A stretch of DNA of 56,397 nucleotides from an uncultured Eubacteriales bacterium (GTDB lineage: Bacteria; Bacillota; Clostridia; TANB77; CAG-508), in NCBI GenBank assembly GCA_949294555.1, contig CASFHP010000006.1, positions 1 to 56,397 of the forward strand, in the 5' to 3' direction. A program made the translations under genes and the position numbers. Position 1 is the stretch's first letter. Each line of letters starts with the position of its first letter. Under the pieces are notes generated by a model. The model had not been told where the DNA came from and did not search any database. It saw only the letters and a program-made list of their open reading frames with translations. Below are positions 44,031-52,907 of the stretch, piece by piece.

Positions 44031-44825
44031 TTAATTTTCTGGAAAGAAATATCCTGCTGTCATATCTAAATAATTTAGTCTGCTATATGTTGGGAATTTT
44101 GCTTTTACTTTAGATTTAAATTCTTCTGCATTTGAAGATTCTTTTGCTAATACTTTCAAGTCCTCAATATAAGCAATTTTTGTGTCTACATCTGCCATTG
44201 TTTCTGGTACATAGTGACTAGATAATATTAAGTTATATCCTTTTTCTTTATAGCCCTTCAATTGTGCTATGATTGCATTTGCATGGCCTTCTCCTGCAAC
44301 AATTGAATGACAATCATGTCCTAACATATGTGTATATATACAATTAATTTGTGGTAATTCAATTTCAATATTTTCATCATGATACGTTATATTTAATTCA
44401 AATCCACCAATATTGACTGTATTGTCTTTTAAAACATCTGTTATTTCATGATATTCTTTTGCAAAAGCTCCTCCAAATGAACTTTCAAATCCAGTTACTA
44501 AATTGTGAATAGTTCCTTCTTTCATAGATTTTATTGTTCCTTCTGAAGCATAACCTTTTACATCTTTTAGAATTGTTCCTCCATTTGGATGGTCTGAAAA
44601 TACTTTTCCTACTATATTTTTATTTAATCCTTTTACATATGTTGCAAATTCTTCTAAATTATCATAAAATGCTGGGAATTCTATTAATAATACATTTTTA
44701 TCATTTTCTAAAATATAGCTTTCATCATTCATTAAATCATTTGTTTGATAGCTATGTAATTTTATCTCTCCAAAATTATATATTTCTACATATCCTTTTT
44801 TTAAATTCTTTTTTACACTTTCCAT
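44031..44825 (-). CDS. MBL-fold-like hydrolase, family uncertain
   Basis: 264 residues from MESVKKNLKKGYVEIY; an earlier TTG start (44918) lacks a ribosome binding site and would include an in-frame CGG, not used elsewhere. The pattern NDESYILENDKNVLLIEFPAFYDNLEEFATYV, VFSDHPNGG, CIYTHMLGHDCHSIV and GYNLILSSHY resembles metallo-beta-lactamase-fold proteins, but the HxHxDH signature is incomplete (SDHPNGG). Divergent from the hxlR gene, which may control it. Confidence 0.55.
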   Translation of the reverse strand: MESVKKNLKKGYVEIYNFGEIKLHSYQTNDLMNDESYILENDKNVLLIEFPAFYDNLEEFATYVKGLNKNIVGKVFSDHPNGGTILKDVKGYASEGTIKSMKEGTIHNLVTGFESSFGGAFAKEYHEITDVLKDNTVNIGGFELNITYHDENIEIELPQINCIYTHMLGHDCHSIVAGEGHANAIIAQLKGYKEKGYNLILSSHYVPETMADVDTKIAYIEDLKVLAKESSNAEEFKSKVKAKFPTYSRLNYLDMTAGYFFPEN

Positions 44826-44963
44826 TTTTCTTTCATTTCCTTTCCGAGGCACATATCTAATTTTTTTAACCTTTTCCTCTTGTTTGATTTTTTGAAAATT
44901 AGTAGCTACGTTTTTCAATTTCTAAACATATTGTAAATGCCTTTTATCCTTTTGTAAAGTAGG

Positions 44964-44975
44964 CACTTTAAAGTG
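44964..44975. promoter_or_regulatory. Candidate operator between hxlR and the 44031 gene
   Basis: CACTTTAAAGTG is a perfect 12-bp palindrome, extended by GGC on both flanks, in the 360-bp divergent intergenic region (44826-45185) that otherwise shows no gene. Candidate HxlR site, by position only. Confidence 0.4.
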
Positions 44976-45185
44976 GCATAGTTTCCTCAGAGTAACAATT
45001 GTGTATTTTAGAAGGTTTGCAAGTTTAATTTTTTTTTATATATTAATACTTACCGCTTGCATATAGGGCTGAGTAATAAGCGAATTTTGTAAAATTATTT
45101 AGTTTACTTTTCATTATTTTTTTGTTATTATTATATAGAAAAATACATATTAGCAAAATCAAAAATTCTTAGGAGGTATTTATCA

Positions 45186-45515
45186 ATGACAAAAAAAGAT
45201 TTACCTGCTTGTCCTGTAGAAATCACGATGGGATTAATTGGAGAAAAATGGAAAGTTTTAATTATTAGAGATTTATTAACAGGAACCAAACGATTTGGAG
45301 AATTAAGAAAATCTGTTACTGGTATTACGCAAAAAGTATTAACCAATAATTTAAGACAGATGGAAGCTTCTGGTCTTGTAAAACGAAAAGTATATGCCGA
45401 AGTTCCTCCAAGAGTTGAATATTCTCTTACTGAAACAGGGCTTAGCCTAAAACCTATTTTAGATTCTATGGTAAAATGGGGAAATGAATATAGAGAAAAA
45501 TCTTCTCAAAATTGA
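45186..45515 (+). CDS. HxlR-family transcription regulator
   Basis: 109 residues. Winged helix DUF24/HxlR: LPACPVEITMGLIGEKWKVLIIRDLLTGTKRFGELRKSV, ITQKVLTNNLRQMEASGLVKRKVYAEVPPRVEYSLTETG. One N-terminal Cys (CPVE), often redox-sensing in this family. AGGAGG 9 bases upstream of the ATG. Divergent from the MBL-like gene. Confidence 0.93.
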   Translation: MTKKDLPACPVEITMGLIGEKWKVLIIRDLLTGTKRFGELRKSVTGITQKVLTNNLRQMEASGLVKRKVYAEVPPRVEYSLTETGLSLKPILDSMVKWGNEYREKSSQN

Positions 45516-45544
45516 ATGTTTGTAATTGCTAAAGCAAAGCAAAA

Positions 45545-45582
45545 TTCTCGAATAGGAAAAAATGCTTTTTCCTATTCGAGAA
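45545..45582. terminator. Strong hairpin after hxlR
   Basis: TTCTCGAATAGGAAAAA and TTTTTCCTATTCGAGAA form a 17-bp perfect stem 30 bases after the hxlR stop; no long T-run follows. It also faces the convergent gene ending at 45646. Confidence 0.7.
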
Positions 45583-45645
45583 CAATCGTATATAATCTTA
45601 AACTTGATGGATATTCAATTTATTTCATACTTCTCTTTATATCAC

Positions 45646-46308
45646 TTAATGTTTTGTTTTTCTTTTATATTTAACAAATTTTATAATTAATAAACTGATT
45701 ATGGTCACTAAAATTCCTGAACACCCAATTACAATTCCATTGCTCATTTTTTCTATTTCTTGATTTGCTAATTGATTTTCTGTTTCTTCTCCTTGGATTT
45801 GTGTATTTGAAACTTCTTCTTGCTCATGTGTTTTTTTGTATTCTTCAAATTTTTGTGCAAATTCATCATATCCTTCTGGTGTTTCACGAATATATTCTAC
45901 TTGATATTCTCCATTTTCCATTTTTATTTTGATATAACATATATTGTTTCTTACATACCAAACAAATGGATGTCCATCCCATAATATGGTTTCTGGTTCT
46001 CCATAATTCCATTCTGTATTTTCTATTGAAACAGGTGTCACAGTAAATTCAATAGTTGCTAAAAATTCATTTTCGCTTATATCATGCATGCCAACGCTTC
46101 CCATACTATAATCTGTAATTCTTCTATTTTCGGGTACATCTTCATTTTTATATGCTTCTATCCAATCTTCAAAAAACTGTTCTGCTATTGTATTTTTCTC
46201 TTGTAATGTAAGGATTTCATCTGCAAATACGATATTAGAAATACTGGTTATTGCAATTATCATTATCACGAAAATACATAATACTTTCTTTTTCATATCA
46301 TTATTCAT
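45646..46308 (-). CDS. Secreted, C-terminally anchored protein of an ECF sigma operon
   Basis: 220 residues: signal peptide (about 1-29, VLCIFVIMIIAITSISNIVFA), an extracellular domain (ITDYSMGSVGMHDISENEFLATIEFTVTPVSIENTEWNYG; CYIKIKMENGEYQVEYIRETPEGYDEFAQ), a Gln/Glu-rich linker and a C-terminal transmembrane helix. It overlaps the preceding DUF4179-like gene by 8 bp. Function unknown; probably an envelope protein regulated by the sigma factor. Confidence 0.7.
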   Translation of the reverse strand: MNNDMKKKVLCIFVIMIIAITSISNIVFADEILTLQEKNTIAEQFFEDWIEAYKNEDVPENRRITDYSMGSVGMHDISENEFLATIEFTVTPVSIENTEWNYGEPETILWDGHPFVWYVRNNICYIKIKMENGEYQVEYIRETPEGYDEFAQKFEEYKKTHEQEEVSNTQIQGEETENQLANQEIEKMSNGIVIGCSGILVTIISLLIIKFVKYKRKTKH

Positions 46309-47587
46309 CCCCTTTCTTTAGGACTACTTCTTCTATCTGATTATTGTATTCAAAATGAACGATGACAGTTTCTGCTTGATTATATTTTGTTAAATCAAAC
46401 ATACCTTCAAATGTCAAAATTCCTTCCTCGTTTACGCCTACAGAACCATTTTCATTTGGACCTTGTATTAATGTGAATTTTTCTCCATTCTCATTTGTTA
46501 AATATACTGTAATATCTGTCAATTCATTTATTTTTTTATGATATTCTTTATACTCGTCTGTTTGTCGCTCTTTCCAACTAATATAGCTCAAAATATCTTT
46601 ATTTCTTAGTGGGTCATCCTCTGGTAAACTATCATAAAAATCAAATTCCAAAAATTCTGGATGTTGTGGTAATGCTTCTGTTTGTACCTTTGCTGTGATT
46701 TCCATTCCCGTATCATATAAAGTTGCAGATTCCACTTGATAGTCTTCATTTGTGGTATCTGTTTGCGTATATACGACAGATTGTCTATTATACATCTTTT
46801 CTGGAACTGCTACATCAAAATGCCAATCTCCTGTAAGGGTAATTTCCTCTTCTCCCATACTTGCTTGTTCATTTTGAGAAATGTTAATTTTCGTCATATC
46901 TATTGTTAGCGTTTTACTTTTTGGATAATGACTGTCTCCACCTGTATAAATATTGTAAATAACCTTTACATGATTTCCTTCTCTTTGAACAGGAATGATA
47001 TTCACACCACTTCCAATGTACATTTTTTGCTCCATTGCTTCATTATAATCTAATCCCAAATTTTTCTCTTTGCTAAATTCTTCATATCTAACCCCTGATT
47101 GACAATATAATACAATATTTTTTTCATCTGATATCACTAAATCTGGAAAATTAAATTTCCATATTTCATCTGCTGTTACAAGTTCTTTTGCTTTTTCAGA
47201 AAGTTCTACATCAAATGTAATACTTAAATTAAAATCATCCATAACAAATTCAGATACTTTGACTTTTGTTTCAACATCTTCTATAATCTCTCCTGTTTCT
47301 GTATTTTCCACAGTTGCATTCGCATTTTCATAATCCATGTTTGTATCTTCAATATATCCTTCGTTCATTGCAGTTTCCATTCCCTTGCCTGTCATAAAAA
47401 AATTATCATAAAGTTTTGTGGAAATATCTTTTGCAAAAACAATTCCTGTTATAGATAAACAACAAATCATGACTGTTAATGTACTTTGTAATATCCTTTT
47501 TGTTCTTTCGTGTTTTTTATGTATTGTTCTAAAATTTTCAATGGCAATATTTTCTTGGATATTTTCAAAAATTTTGTCTTTTTCCAT
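46301..47587 (-). CDS. DUF4179-like membrane protein, probable anti-sigma factor
   Basis: 428 residues. A cytosolic N-terminal 35 residues, one transmembrane helix (about 34-54, LQSTLTVMICCLSITGIVFA), then a large extracellular beta-rich domain of the DUF4179/DUF5643 kind (VSEFVMDDFNLSITFDVELS; LTGDWHFDVAVPEKMYN). It starts 1 bp after the sigma gene stop, the usual arrangement for an ECF anti-sigma factor. Confidence 0.8.
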   Translation of the reverse strand: MEKDKIFENIQENIAIENFRTIHKKHERTKRILQSTLTVMICCLSITGIVFAKDISTKLYDNFFMTGKGMETAMNEGYIEDTNMDYENANATVENTETGEIIEDVETKVKVSEFVMDDFNLSITFDVELSEKAKELVTADEIWKFNFPDLVISDEKNIVLYCQSGVRYEEFSKEKNLGLDYNEAMEQKMYIGSGVNIIPVQREGNHVKVIYNIYTGGDSHYPKSKTLTIDMTKINISQNEQASMGEEEITLTGDWHFDVAVPEKMYNRQSVVYTQTDTTNEDYQVESATLYDTGMEITAKVQTEALPQHPEFLEFDFYDSLPEDDPLRNKDILSYISWKERQTDEYKEYHKKINELTDITVYLTNENGEKFTLIQGPNENGSVGVNEEGILTFEGMFDLTKYNQAETVIVHFEYNNQIEEVVLKKGDE

Positions 47588-47588
47588 T

Positions 47589-48125
47589 TTAAAAACCTCC
47601 TACTTTTAAAATTTCTTTTATCTTTTTTCTCGTTCTATGTAGTTTTGTTTTTACATTGCTATTACTTAAATTCATCTCTTTTGCAATTTGCTTTACTTTT
47701 TTTCCTTCGTAATAAAATTTCTTAAATATTTCATAATCTGTATTTCCTAATGCCTTCAAATTCTTGGTAATGCAATCATTCATTTCTTTTTGCTCTACAA
47801 TAGTATCTACATTAAAATGACTAATCATCTCGTCTTCATATTGAGAAAATTCCATCATTTTACTAAGTTCTCTATATTTTTTATAGATAAGTCTTTTGGT
47901 AATTCCTGCTATATATGGACTAAGAATAGCTTTTCTATCTAATTTATCTTTGTTTTTCCACAAAATTAAAAACACATCTGCTATCATTTCTTCTTCATCT
48001 TCTATTTTGATAGTCTGTTTATTTTTTATAATGGTACTTACATAGTGATAATACTCATCAAAAATTCTTGGCATATCTAATTGATTATTTACTACGTAAT
48101 CTTCTATTGCATTTTCTTTTTTCAT
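47589..48125 (-). CDS. ECF-type RNA polymerase sigma factor
   Basis: 178 residues. Region 2 (DEYYHYVSTIIKNKQTIKIEDEEEMIADVFLILWKNKD; SPYIAGITKRLIYKKYRE) and region 4 (DYEIFKKFYYEGKKVKQIAKEMNLSNSNVKTKLHRTRKKI). First gene of a three-gene operon with its probable anti-sigma factor. Confidence 0.9.
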   Translation of the reverse strand: MKKENAIEDYVVNNQLDMPRIFDEYYHYVSTIIKNKQTIKIEDEEEMIADVFLILWKNKDKLDRKAILSPYIAGITKRLIYKKYRELSKMMEFSQYEDEMISHFNVDTIVEQKEMNDCITKNLKALGNTDYEIFKKFYYEGKKVKQIAKEMNLSNSNVKTKLHRTRKKIKEILKVGGF

Positions 48126-48368
48126 TCTTTAAATTCCTTCCTTTAAGACTTCAATTTGCCTTTTTCTTTTATGCTCATACATTTATATATTCCTTATTTT
48201 AACAAAAAAGTTACAATTTTTTTACATTTTCTCTAAAATACTCAATTTCTTCTAATGTTTTTGCATAACAATATTTATTTTTTTCATTATGTTTCCATTA
48301 TTTTATTTTACACAAGTATTATATTTTATTTCTATTGGGAAATACTAATAAATAATTGGAGGATACTT

Positions 48369-49073
48369 ATGAATCAAATTATTAATATTGATTTAAATAA
48401 ACATATTGAGCAATCAGAAGACGACAAAAACAAAGTTAATAAAACATCTTCTGCACAAAAATTATCCAAAAAAAGGTTGCATATTCAATTTTTTCTTTCT
48501 ATTACTGCTATTTTCATTATTTCTGCCATTTTTTTCTATTATAAGTTTTCTCTAAATAGTAAAGCAGATTTTTCTAATTTATTAATTAATAATTATAGTA
48601 TAACCAGATTGTACGCAAATCATAATACTGAAGAAAATTCATCAAATGAAGAAACCCTTGCTCCTGATTCTATTATTGGAATAATTGAAATTCCATCTTT
48701 AAATATTTCTTATCCTATTTTTAATGAATTAACTGATGAATTATTAAAAACTTCTCCGTGTAGATTTTATGGAGATTTTCCTTCTGAAGGAAATATAACT
48801 GAAAATTTGAATTTATGTATTGCTGGACATAATTATGATAATCATAAATTTTTTAGTGATATAAAAAATTTGAATATTGATGATTCTATTATTATATATG
48901 ATAATGCTAATCATCCATTTACGTATTCTGTTATCAAACAATATGAAGTAGAACCTGAAGATTTATCTCCAGTTTATGAAACTCTTACAGATTCTTATGA
49001 ACTAACATTAGTTACTTGTAATAATTACAATGGGAATCGAATCATTATAAAAGCAAAAATTGAAGATGTTTAA
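48369..49073 (+). CDS. Sortase (class D-like)
   Basis: 234 residues from MNQIINIDLNKHIEQ (TTGGAGG upstream); longer in-frame starts lack a ribosome binding site. N-terminal membrane helix (about 38-60), then the sortase barrel: IIGIIEIPSLNISYPIFN, the catalytic His in CIAGHNYDNHKFFSDIKNL, the catalytic Cys in ELTLVTCNNYNGNRIIIKAK and the Arg in NRIII. Convergent with a gene encoding an LPNTG surface protein, its probable substrate. The stop codon sits in the loop of a hairpin (49057-49085). Confidence 0.88.
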   Translation: MNQIINIDLNKHIEQSEDDKNKVNKTSSAQKLSKKRLHIQFFLSITAIFIISAIFFYYKFSLNSKADFSNLLINNYSITRLYANHNTEENSSNEETLAPDSIIGIIEIPSLNISYPIFNELTDELLKTSPCRFYGDFPSEGNITENLNLCIAGHNYDNHKFFSDIKNLNIDDSIIIYDNANHPFTYSVIKQYEVEPEDLSPVYETLTDSYELTLVTCNNYNGNRIIIKAKIEDV

Positions 49074-49085
49074 CATCTTCAATTT
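49057..49085. terminator. Hairpin overlapping the sortase stop codon
   Basis: AAATTGAAGATG, loop TTTAA holding the TAA stop, CATCTTCAATTT. It is shared by the convergent sortase and LPNTG genes. Confidence 0.75.
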
Positions 49086-49092
49086 ATATTTA

Positions 49093-49482
49093 TTAATCAA
49101 TATCTCTATAATCTTTTATTTTCTTATATGCATATACTGCTGAAATTCCAAATACAACTACTAATAATACAGTTGGTAAAGCATCTTCAATTCCTGTGTT
49201 TGGTAAATTTGTGTTTGTTGTATTTGCTCTGTTACTTGTATTATTTCTTAATGCATTTATATTTTGAACATTGCTTGAATTTGAGTTCGTATTTCTATTG
49301 GTATTTGTATTTGTGTTAGTATTTCCTGTATTTGTATTGTTTCCAGATGATGTATTATTTCCGTCTGATAATAAATCATTAAATCCTTCATCTGTTGCTG
49401 CATATACTGATGTTGCTGTGAATACAAGCATTGCACAAACTAAAATTACTAAAAAACTTTTTAAAATAATTGATTTTTTCAT
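49093..49482 (-). CDS. LPXTG-type cell-wall anchored surface protein
   Basis: 129 residues from MKKSIILKSFLVILV (GGAGAGGT upstream). Signal peptide ending near VYAATDEG (about residue 28), an Asn/Thr-rich linker (about 40-95), the sorting signal LPNTG, a hydrophobic helix and a charged tail (YKKIKDYRDID). Encoded beside the sortase that should attach it to the wall. The mature part is almost only linker, so it may be a stalk or minor surface polypeptide. Confidence 0.85.
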   Translation of the reverse strand: MKKSIILKSFLVILVCAMLVFTATSVYAATDEGFNDLLSDGNNTSSGNNTNTGNTNTNTNTNRNTNSNSSNVQNINALRNNTSNRANTTNTNLPNTGIEDALPTVLLVVVFGISAVYAYKKIKDYRDID

Positions 49483-49707
49483 ATTACCTCTCCTTACCTC
49501 AAATAGTATATTTTTTCTCTTTTTTCCATAAACAATTATTATTATAACATGTTTTTTAAATAATTGCAAGTTTATTAAACACACTATTTTTCATTTGTTT
49601 ATTTCATAAATATGATATACTTATTTTTTTATATAGTCAATACATTTTTTTATTTTTTTCTTTACAATTATGTTACAAAAAGATGACAATTTTTACTTCA
49701 TTAATTC

Positions 49708-50799
49708 TTATACATTAAATTTAAACAATACAATATCTCCATCTTGCATAACATATTCTTTTCCTTCTGACCTAACAAGTCCTTTTTCTCTTGCAGCTGT
49801 CATTGACCCTTGTTCTACTAAATCTTTAAAAGAAACGACCTCTGCTTTTATAAATCCTCTTTCTATATCTGAATGTATCTTTCCTGCAGCTTGTGGTGCT
49901 TTTGTTCCTTTTTTAATTGTCCATGCTCTTACTTCTGGCTCACCTGCTGTTAAGAATGACATTAATCCTAATAAATCATAACTTTTTTTAATAACTTTAT
50001 CTAATCCAGATTCCTCTAGCCCTAACATTTCTAGCATTTCTTTTTTATCCTCATCTTCTAGCCCAGATAATTCCTCTTCTACTTTTACACATAATGGTAT
50101 CACTTCTGCCTTCTCTTTTGATGCATATTCCTTTACTTTTTTGACATTTAAGTCATTTTCTGCATCACTTAGTTGTTCTTCAGATACGTTGGCAATATAT
50201 AAAATTGGTTTTGTTGTTAATAAAAACATATCTTTTACTAAGGCTTGTTCATCTTCATTAAAATCAATTGCTCTTGCTGATATTCCATTTTCTAAATTTT
50301 CTTTGATTTTTTCCAATAAGTCAATTTCTTCTTGATATTTTTTGTCTGCTTTTAAATTTTTCTTTGCTTTATCTAGTCTTTTATTTACTGTTTCAATATC
50401 TGCAAAAATCAACTCTAAATTAATGGTTTCAATATCTCTTACTGGGTCAATGCTTCCATCAACATGTACAATATTAGAATCTTCAAAACATCTAACCACT
50501 TCACATATCGCATCTGTTTCACGTATGTGTGATAAAAATTTATTTCCTAATCCTTCTCCCTTACTTGCTCCTTTTACCAAACCTGCTATATCCACAAATT
50601 CAATAACTGCATGCGTTGTTTTTTGAGGATGATACATTTTCGTTAATACATCTAGTCTTTCATCTGGAACAGGTACAACACCCACATTTGGTTCAATTGT
50701 ACAAAATGGATAATTGGCACATTCTGCTCCTGCTTTTGTTATACTATTAAATAACGTACTTTTTCCTACATTTGGTAGTCCAACAATTCCTAATTTCAT
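49708..50799 (-). CDS. ychF: Redox-regulated ATPase YchF (Obg family)
   Basis: 363 residues from MKLGIVGLPNVGKSTLFNSI (AAGGA 8 bases upstream), the normal YchF length. ATP-preferring NxxE-type switch: P-loop GLPNVGKST, FVDIAGLVKGASKGEGLGNKFL, the coiled coil (KRLDKAKKNLKADKKYQEEI) and C-terminal TGS-type domain (LGLMSFLTAGEPEVRAWTIKKGTKAPQAAGKIHSDIERGFIKAEV). Binds ribosomes in other bacteria. Confidence 0.96.
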   Translation of the reverse strand: MKLGIVGLPNVGKSTLFNSITKAGAECANYPFCTIEPNVGVVPVPDERLDVLTKMYHPQKTTHAVIEFVDIAGLVKGASKGEGLGNKFLSHIRETDAICEVVRCFEDSNIVHVDGSIDPVRDIETINLELIFADIETVNKRLDKAKKNLKADKKYQEEIDLLEKIKENLENGISARAIDFNEDEQALVKDMFLLTTKPILYIANVSEEQLSDAENDLNVKKVKEYASKEKAEVIPLCVKVEEELSGLEDEDKKEMLEMLGLEESGLDKVIKKSYDLLGLMSFLTAGEPEVRAWTIKKGTKAPQAAGKIHSDIERGFIKAEVVSFKDLVEQGSMTAAREKGLVRSEGKEYVMQDGDIVLFKFNV

Positions 50800-50891
50800 T
50801 TTTTCATTCCTTCTTTTTCTATTTTTCAAAAATTGCTACTTAAACATTGCTACCAAATTATTTTATCACACATCATTTTCTTAGTCAATTA

Positions 50892-51719
50892 TTATTGGAT
50901 ATAAATTGTAGGGTCTTCTTGCACAGAATTCTTCAAAATTTCAAAATGTAAGTGTGGTTCATCTGCAATTTCAAATACAGCACTATTACCAACTGTTCCA
51001 ATAGATTGTCCTTTTTCTACAGTTTCGCCTTCTACGACAAATTCAGATGTTAATAAATTTGAATATACCGTTTGATAAACATCATCATGTTCTATAACGA
51101 TTGTTAATCCATATCTAGGGTCATTTTTAATAGATTTGATAACCCCTGCCTCTGCTGCTTTTACGACTGTTGTTTTATCAGCCTTTATATCAATTCCATT
51201 ATGTGTAACCCATTCTTGTAACGTTTCTGAATATACAAGGTTATCTTGTGCAAATTCTTTTATAATTTCTCCCTCTACTGGTCTTTGAAAACTAAGTTCT
51301 TTTACTTCTTGTGTAGTTTCTTGGTTGCTCGTTACATTTTGTGTTGTGTTTTGCATTGTATTTTCTGTTGTATTTGCATTACTTTCTACTGTTTGATTAC
51401 TACTTGTATTTTGTGTTGTTTGAGATTGTGTACTTTCTTCCTCTACTTGATTTTCCGCTTGACTTTCTTCGACTGTCTTTCCAATTTCCGTACTAGCACT
51501 TTCCGTTTCTTCTTCATTATTACTTGTGTCTCCAATCATATTGGTCATTTGCTCTAATGTCATTGTCTCATCTTGGACATCTTGATTAATTTGTTGACTG
51601 TATAATAATAGTGAAATGATAATAATTGCCACAATAATGGCTCCTACCACAGCATATGATATAATTTTGTCATTTATATTGGTTTCCCCTACTTTTTTTA
51701 AATTCATGTTTCTTTTCAT
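50892..51719 (-). CDS. spoIIQ: SpoIIQ-like M23 (LytM) peptidase-domain protein
   Basis: 275 residues from MKRNMNLKKVGETNIND (AAGGAGG upstream). One transmembrane helix (about 24-44), a Gln/Thr/Asn-rich linker, then an M23 domain: THNGIDIKADKTTVVKAAEAG (metal His/Asp), GLTIVIEHDDVYQTVYSNL, and HLHFEIL (metal His). All metal ligands are present, as in clostridial SpoIIQ. It follows spoIID on the same strand, in the region that supports engulfment of the forespore. Confidence 0.85.
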   Translation of the reverse strand: MKRNMNLKKVGETNINDKIISYAVVGAIIVAIIIISLLLYSQQINQDVQDETMTLEQMTNMIGDTSNNEEETESASTEIGKTVEESQAENQVEEESTQSQTTQNTSSNQTVESNANTTENTMQNTTQNVTSNQETTQEVKELSFQRPVEGEIIKEFAQDNLVYSETLQEWVTHNGIDIKADKTTVVKAAEAGVIKSIKNDPRYGLTIVIEHDDVYQTVYSNLLTSEFVVEGETVEKGQSIGTVGNSAVFEIADEPHLHFEILKNSVQEDPTIYIQ

Positions 51720-51795
51720 ATAATCCTCCTTAAATACTTTGTTATTACAAGTATTTCCTTTTTTTAGAAGATTATACATTTATATTAAAATTTTA

Positions 51796-52803
51796 TTATA
51801 AAGAGTTTACTTCTTTAATTTCTACACCTACGTAAAAATGCTGGATAATTTCTTCAGCTGTACTGCCACTTTTTGCCATGCTATCAGCACCTGTTTGGCT
51901 CATTCCAACACCATGACCATATCCTGTTACAGTAAATTTTATTTTTCCATCTTCTTTTATTATTTCAAAATTTGTAGACCTTAATCCTAAAAGACTTCTT
52001 GCTTCTGTGCCTGAAATTTCATAGTTTCCAAATTTCACTGTTTTTACTCTTCCACTACTTGTGTATTCCACGATTTTTATATCTTCATCATTATTAAAAT
52101 CAATTTGAATATCTGCATAAGTTGTTTTTAATTTTTCAAGTAATTCTTCATTGGTCAATTCCACTTCTGAATTATATTGTGTATATCCATCTTCTCCTGC
52201 TGTTTCCACTACTTGGAGATATGGCATATCACTGCCACCACCCCATACATCTACTGGTAGCTCAGTTTTTCCTCCACTATTTGAATGAAAAAAAGCATTG
52301 ATTGGTTCATTATTATACGTAATAATTTTTCCTTTTGTTGCATTTACACATTCTTCTATTTTGCTCCATTTTGCCTCTTTATCCCCATCCCATCTTGCCA
52401 ATCTATCTTCTTTGGATATCCAAGCTTGGCAACATGTAGAGTCATCACAAATATCTGCATTATCATGTTTTTTATGATTGATTTTATATATGGTATATGT
52501 CCTAGCCACAATTGCTTGTGCCTTTAATGCCTCTGTTTCAAAATCAACTGGCATTTCTGCTGATACCACATTACATAAATACGTATCTAATGCAACTTCT
52601 TCCACTTCATTTGTATCTGTATGTAATAATTTGATAGTCCCATACTGATTATATGTATATGTTTCTGAAAGACTTTCTGTATTTTCTTCTGTTATATCCT
52701 CATCTGTCCCTGCACTTGTACTTATGTCTAGTTTCGTCAATAATGCTGGTAAAATAAAACATATAAACAAAAAGGAAAAAAAATAGATAATTACTTTTTT
52801 CAA
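51796..52803 (-). CDS. spoIID: Stage II sporulation protein D (SpoIID)
   Basis: 335 residues. A peptidoglycan lytic transglycosylase needed for septal thinning and engulfment. N-terminal membrane anchor (KKVIIYFFSFLFICFILPALL), then CNVVSAEMPVDFETEALKAQAIVARTYTIY, FFHSNSGGKTELPVDVWGG and GYGHGVGMSQTGADSMAKSG. A TTG start is favoured (AAGGTG upstream); the ATG six codons earlier precedes that site. Encoded between sigF and spoIIQ. Confidence 0.93.
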   Translation of the reverse strand: MKKVIIYFFSFLFICFILPALLTKLDISTSAGTDEDITEENTESLSETYTYNQYGTIKLLHTDTNEVEEVALDTYLCNVVSAEMPVDFETEALKAQAIVARTYTIYKINHKKHDNADICDDSTCCQAWISKEDRLARWDGDKEAKWSKIEECVNATKGKIITYNNEPINAFFHSNSGGKTELPVDVWGGGSDMPYLQVVETAGEDGYTQYNSEVELTNEELLEKLKTTYADIQIDFNNDEDIKIVEYTSSGRVKTVKFGNYEISGTEARSLLGLRSTNFEIIKEDGKIKFTVTGYGHGVGMSQTGADSMAKSGSTAEEIIQHFYVGVEIKEVNSL

Positions 52804-52907
52804 TTCATCACCTTCATGCAATTTTATTTTTTAATATTATAGAAAATGCAAATTTCTATAATGTTAAAATAATTGCATAGACATATTTCTATGCAATTTA
52901 AAAAATT

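Noticed and set aside
44826..44918. Longer N-terminus of the MBL-like protein starting at TTG 44918, which would contain an in-frame CGG
   Set aside because: No ribosome binding site at that TTG, and the extension is lysine-rich without family resemblance; the ATG at 44825 is preferred.
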